Source of the DNA: Clostridium sp.
GTDB taxonomy: Bacteria > Bacillota > Clostridia > Clostridiales > Clostridiaceae
Direction of reading: 5' to 3'
Length of the DNA stretch: 64,000 nucleotides
Assembly: GCA_029851835.1 (NCBI GenBank)
Contig: JARKVD010000004.1
Location: forward strand, 1 to 64,000
Position numbers and translations under genes: made by a program. Positions 62,335 through 64,000 of the stretch are shown piece after piece (the stretch's first letter is position 1; each line of letters starts with the position of its first letter). The notes beneath the pieces are model-generated. The model was not told the origin of the DNA and searched no databases. It was given only the letters and a program-made list of their open reading frames with translations.

Positions 62335-62959
62335 TGTAGAAAAAATAAGTAATAAAATTTCAAATAGTATAACAAAAGAGTTGGAATTAGATGAAAATAA
62401 AAAATCTGTTGTAAATTATGGCATTTTTGCTATAATGCACACTGCACTGTCAGTAGGATTTGTTATAGTTTTTGGGGCTTTGTTCAATGTTTTAATTGAG
62501 GCTTTAATTATAACATTAACCATTAGTATTTTAAGGAAGAATGCAGGTGGAGCTCATGCCAGTTCACCAGGGATATGTGCTTTTGTAGGTACAGTTTTAA
62601 GTGTTGGTATGGCAATAGTAATAAAAAACATAAATTTAAATGTGAATGCTATTATTGTAATAAGTACACTAATTTTTATATGGTCATTCATTATAGTGTA
62701 CAAGCTTGCACCAGTAGATAGTCCATCAAAACCAATTAGAACTGATACAAAACGAAAAAGGTTAAAGAAAAGCTCTATACTAATTCTAATTGTATATCTA
62801 GTAATTGTAATAGGAAATATTATATGCTATTATGCAACGCAAAAAGTAGATTTATTGGTGTACTCAGGATGCATTCATATAGGTTTGCTGTGGCAGATAT
62901 TTTCACTAACAAAAATTGGACATATAGTATTAGGTAAATTAGATGCTTTATTTAAATAA
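62327..62959 (+). CDS. agrB: AgrB-type peptide processing endopeptidase
   Basis: 210 residues, about six membrane helices. The catalytic pair His77 and Cys84 (GGAHASSPGIC) is at the same spacing and numbers as in staphylococcal AgrB. AgrB cleaves the C-terminal part of AgrD and forms the thiolactone. It overlaps the upstream gene by 8 bp and is followed 24 bp later by agrD. Confidence 0.93.
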   Translation: MFSVEKISNKISNSITKELELDENKKSVVNYGIFAIMHTALSVGFVIVFGALFNVLIEALIITLTISILRKNAGGAHASSPGICAFVGTVLSVGMAIVIKNINLNVNAIIVISTLIFIWSFIIVYKLAPVDSPSKPIRTDTKRKRLKKSSILILIVYLVIVIGNIICYYATQKVDLLVYSGCIHIGLLWQIFSLTKIGHIVLGKLDALFK

Positions 62960-62983
62960 ATTTTAATTGAAGGAGGGGATTTT

Positions 62984-63109
62984 ATGAAAAAGAGATTATT
63001 AATGACTGTTGCTTCAGTAGCTACTTTAGTTGCATCTGTATTAGCAACATCTGCATGCTGGGTAAGCTTCTATCAACCAGAAGAGCCTCAATGCTTAAGA
63101 GACGAATAA
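62984..63109 (+). CDS. agrD: AgrD-type cyclic lactone autoinducer precursor
   Basis: 41 residues from ATG 62984, after a strong AAGGAGGGG site. An amphipathic/hydrophobic leader (1-22), then S-A-C25-W-V-S-F29 and the conserved recognition tail YQPEEPQCLRDE (30-41). By analogy with other clostridial AgrD the mature signal is probably a ring closed between Cys25 and Phe29, of five residues, with or without one or two exocyclic residues. The gene directly follows agrB. Confidence 0.93.
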   Translation: MKKRLLMTVASVATLVASVLATSACWVSFYQPEEPQCLRDE

Positions 63110-63117
63110 TTTATGAA

Positions 63118-63143
63118 ATGGAACTGGAGAAATCCAGTTCCAT
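63118..63143 (+). other. Hairpin with GAAA tetraloop after agrD
   Basis: An 11-bp perfect stem (63118-63128 with 63133-63143) capped by GAAA, with no T run. It lies between agrD and the diguanylate cyclase gene and could stabilise the short agrD end or slow read-through. Confidence 0.6.
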
Positions 63144-63162
63144 TACACTATGAGGGATTATG

Positions 63163-64000
63163 ATGAGAAGAGTGGAAAAGAATAAAGAAAAGCAAATCAG
63201 TGAAATTGTTTCAGTTGTAAAGTTGTCTTCATTATTATTTGTAGGCATAATAATGTTTAAATATATATTTGGTGATGGTTTGGGAGTTGTCGATACAGCC
63301 CAAACATATTATACAATGCTTACATTTGCGCTACCTATGTTTATACTTATTCTGATTTATTTTATGTGGACATTTTCATCTAATAGTAAGTTGAAAAATA
63401 ATCACGGAAATATGATAAAGAATCTTGAGGTTTCTTTATTTATTATAATTTTCACCATAGTAATATATGTGTGTGGAGCGTATGAAAGTGAGTATAAATT
63501 TTTATATTTGTTTATTATAATAACTACCACAATCCAATCTGGAATGAAAAAAGGGGTTATAGTTTCATTTATATCTTCAGCAATTATATTAGCTATGGAT
63601 CTTTTAATGGTTCCTAATGTAAAGGTAAATTTATATTTTCAAACTGATTTGATTTTAGCAGGTATTTTTGTTTTAACAGCATGGCCGTTAGGTTTTTACG
63701 TAAAAATTGAAAGTGAACATATTAAGCAACTAGAAAATCAAGTGAATATAGATGGACTTACAGGTGTGTATAATCATAGGTATTTCCATGATGAATTAAG
63801 AAAGAAAATTATGCAAGGAAAAGTGGATAACAAACCTGTGTCCATGATTTTTATTGATATAGATTATTTTAAACATTATAATGACCTTTATGGGCATCAA
63901 AAAGGTGACACTATTTTAAGAGAGATGGCTACAGTTATTAGAGATAATGTTAGAACTGGAGATATCGTGGCTAGATATGGAGGAGAAGAGTTTGCAATAA
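63163..64000 (+). CDS. Membrane diguanylate cyclase (GGDEF), 3' partial
   Basis: At least 279 residues, cut by the window end. Five or six N-terminal membrane helices (about 15-185) lead through a short coiled coil to a GGDEF domain starting near 196 (DGLTGVYNHRYFHDEL) with DIDYFKHYND and the active-site GGEEF at the edge, so it is likely active. ATG 63163 follows GAGGG. It is 54 bp after agrD in the same direction, which suggests that it is part of the agr-type locus. Confidence 0.9.
   Translation, partial: MRRVEKNKEKQISEIVSVVKLSSLLFVGIIMFKYIFGDGLGVVDTAQTYYTMLTFALPMFILILIYFMWTFSSNSKLKNNHGNMIKNLEVSLFIIIFTIVIYVCGAYESEYKFLYLFIIITTTIQSGMKKGVIVSFISSAIILAMDLLMVPNVKVNLYFQTDLILAGIFVLTAWPLGFYVKIESEHIKQLENQVNIDGLTGVYNHRYFHDELRKKIMQGKVDNKPVSMIFIDIDYFKHYNDLYGHQKGDTILREMATVIRDNVRTGDIVARYGGEEFAI

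Overview
The window reads as chromosome of a low-GC, anaerobic, spore-former-type Firmicute, most likely Clostridium sensu stricto. This rests on strong AT bias, purine-rich AGGAGG-type ribosome sites, and clostridial marker genes: ornithine-racemase-like enzyme, reverse rubrerythrin, class III ribonucleotide reductase NrdD/NrdG, hybrid-cluster protein, an Agr-type peptide signalling locus and ECF vitamin transport. The species cannot be named from the sequence. No phage, IS element, rRNA or CRISPR array was found.

Region 1 (1-11171) holds mixed housekeeping genes: a 5'-truncated PLP racemase, a flavin reductase-like protein, DUF1294 and AEC membrane proteins, a very large sortase-anchored S8 protease carrying a dockerin-like module, a nitroreductase, and a KtrB-type potassium transporter.

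Region 2 (11198-20022) is the most unusual part. A consensus promoter and an adenosylcobalamin riboswitch with a downstream terminator precede one long colinear run of genes. These are a YezD-like small protein; a secreted 889-residue protein with a transcobalamin-like layout (DUF4430 beta domain plus alpha/alpha toroid) that also carries a cohesin-like and a dockerin module; a membrane-anchored cohesin-like protein; a membrane-anchored DUF4430 protein; and a complete ECF transporter (EcfT, fused EcfA1-EcfA2, EcfS). I read this as a cell-surface corrinoid capture device that assembles by cohesin-dockerin contacts and feeds an ECF importer.

Region 3 (20114-32388) has a flavoprotein and an EamA exporter. 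It continues with a galacto-N-biose/lacto-N-biose utilisation cluster: AraC regulator, two ABC permeases, GH112 phosphorylase, small membrane protein, N-acetylhexosamine 1-kinase, phosphohexomutase and substrate-binding lipoprotein. A near-palindromic 17-bp motif precedes both the permease and the binding-protein genes.

Region 4 (32636-51706) covers a small alarmone synthetase preceded by interspersed palindromic repeats, a GGDEF-EAL protein, a WG-repeat protein, a CcdA/TlpA thiol-redox operon, a candidate small RNA, PepF, MsrB, a membrane GDPD, a DinG-like helicase, a second nitroreductase, MscS and a four-module CoA-disulfide reductase-like protein.

Region 5 (51853-60481) contains a tRNA-Gly with a damaged acceptor stem, a redox/nitrosative stress set (reverse rubrerythrin, DUF1540, Crp/Fnr regulator, C-terminally truncated Hcp), dCMP deaminase, NrdD/NrdG with two NrdR-box-like sites, and a nucleoside transporter.

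Region 6 (60635-64000) is an Agr-type locus. Overlapping genes encode a DUF5317 protein, an AgrC-like sensor without a kinase, AgrB, then AgrD, followed 54 bp later by a membrane diguanylate cyclase that runs off the window.
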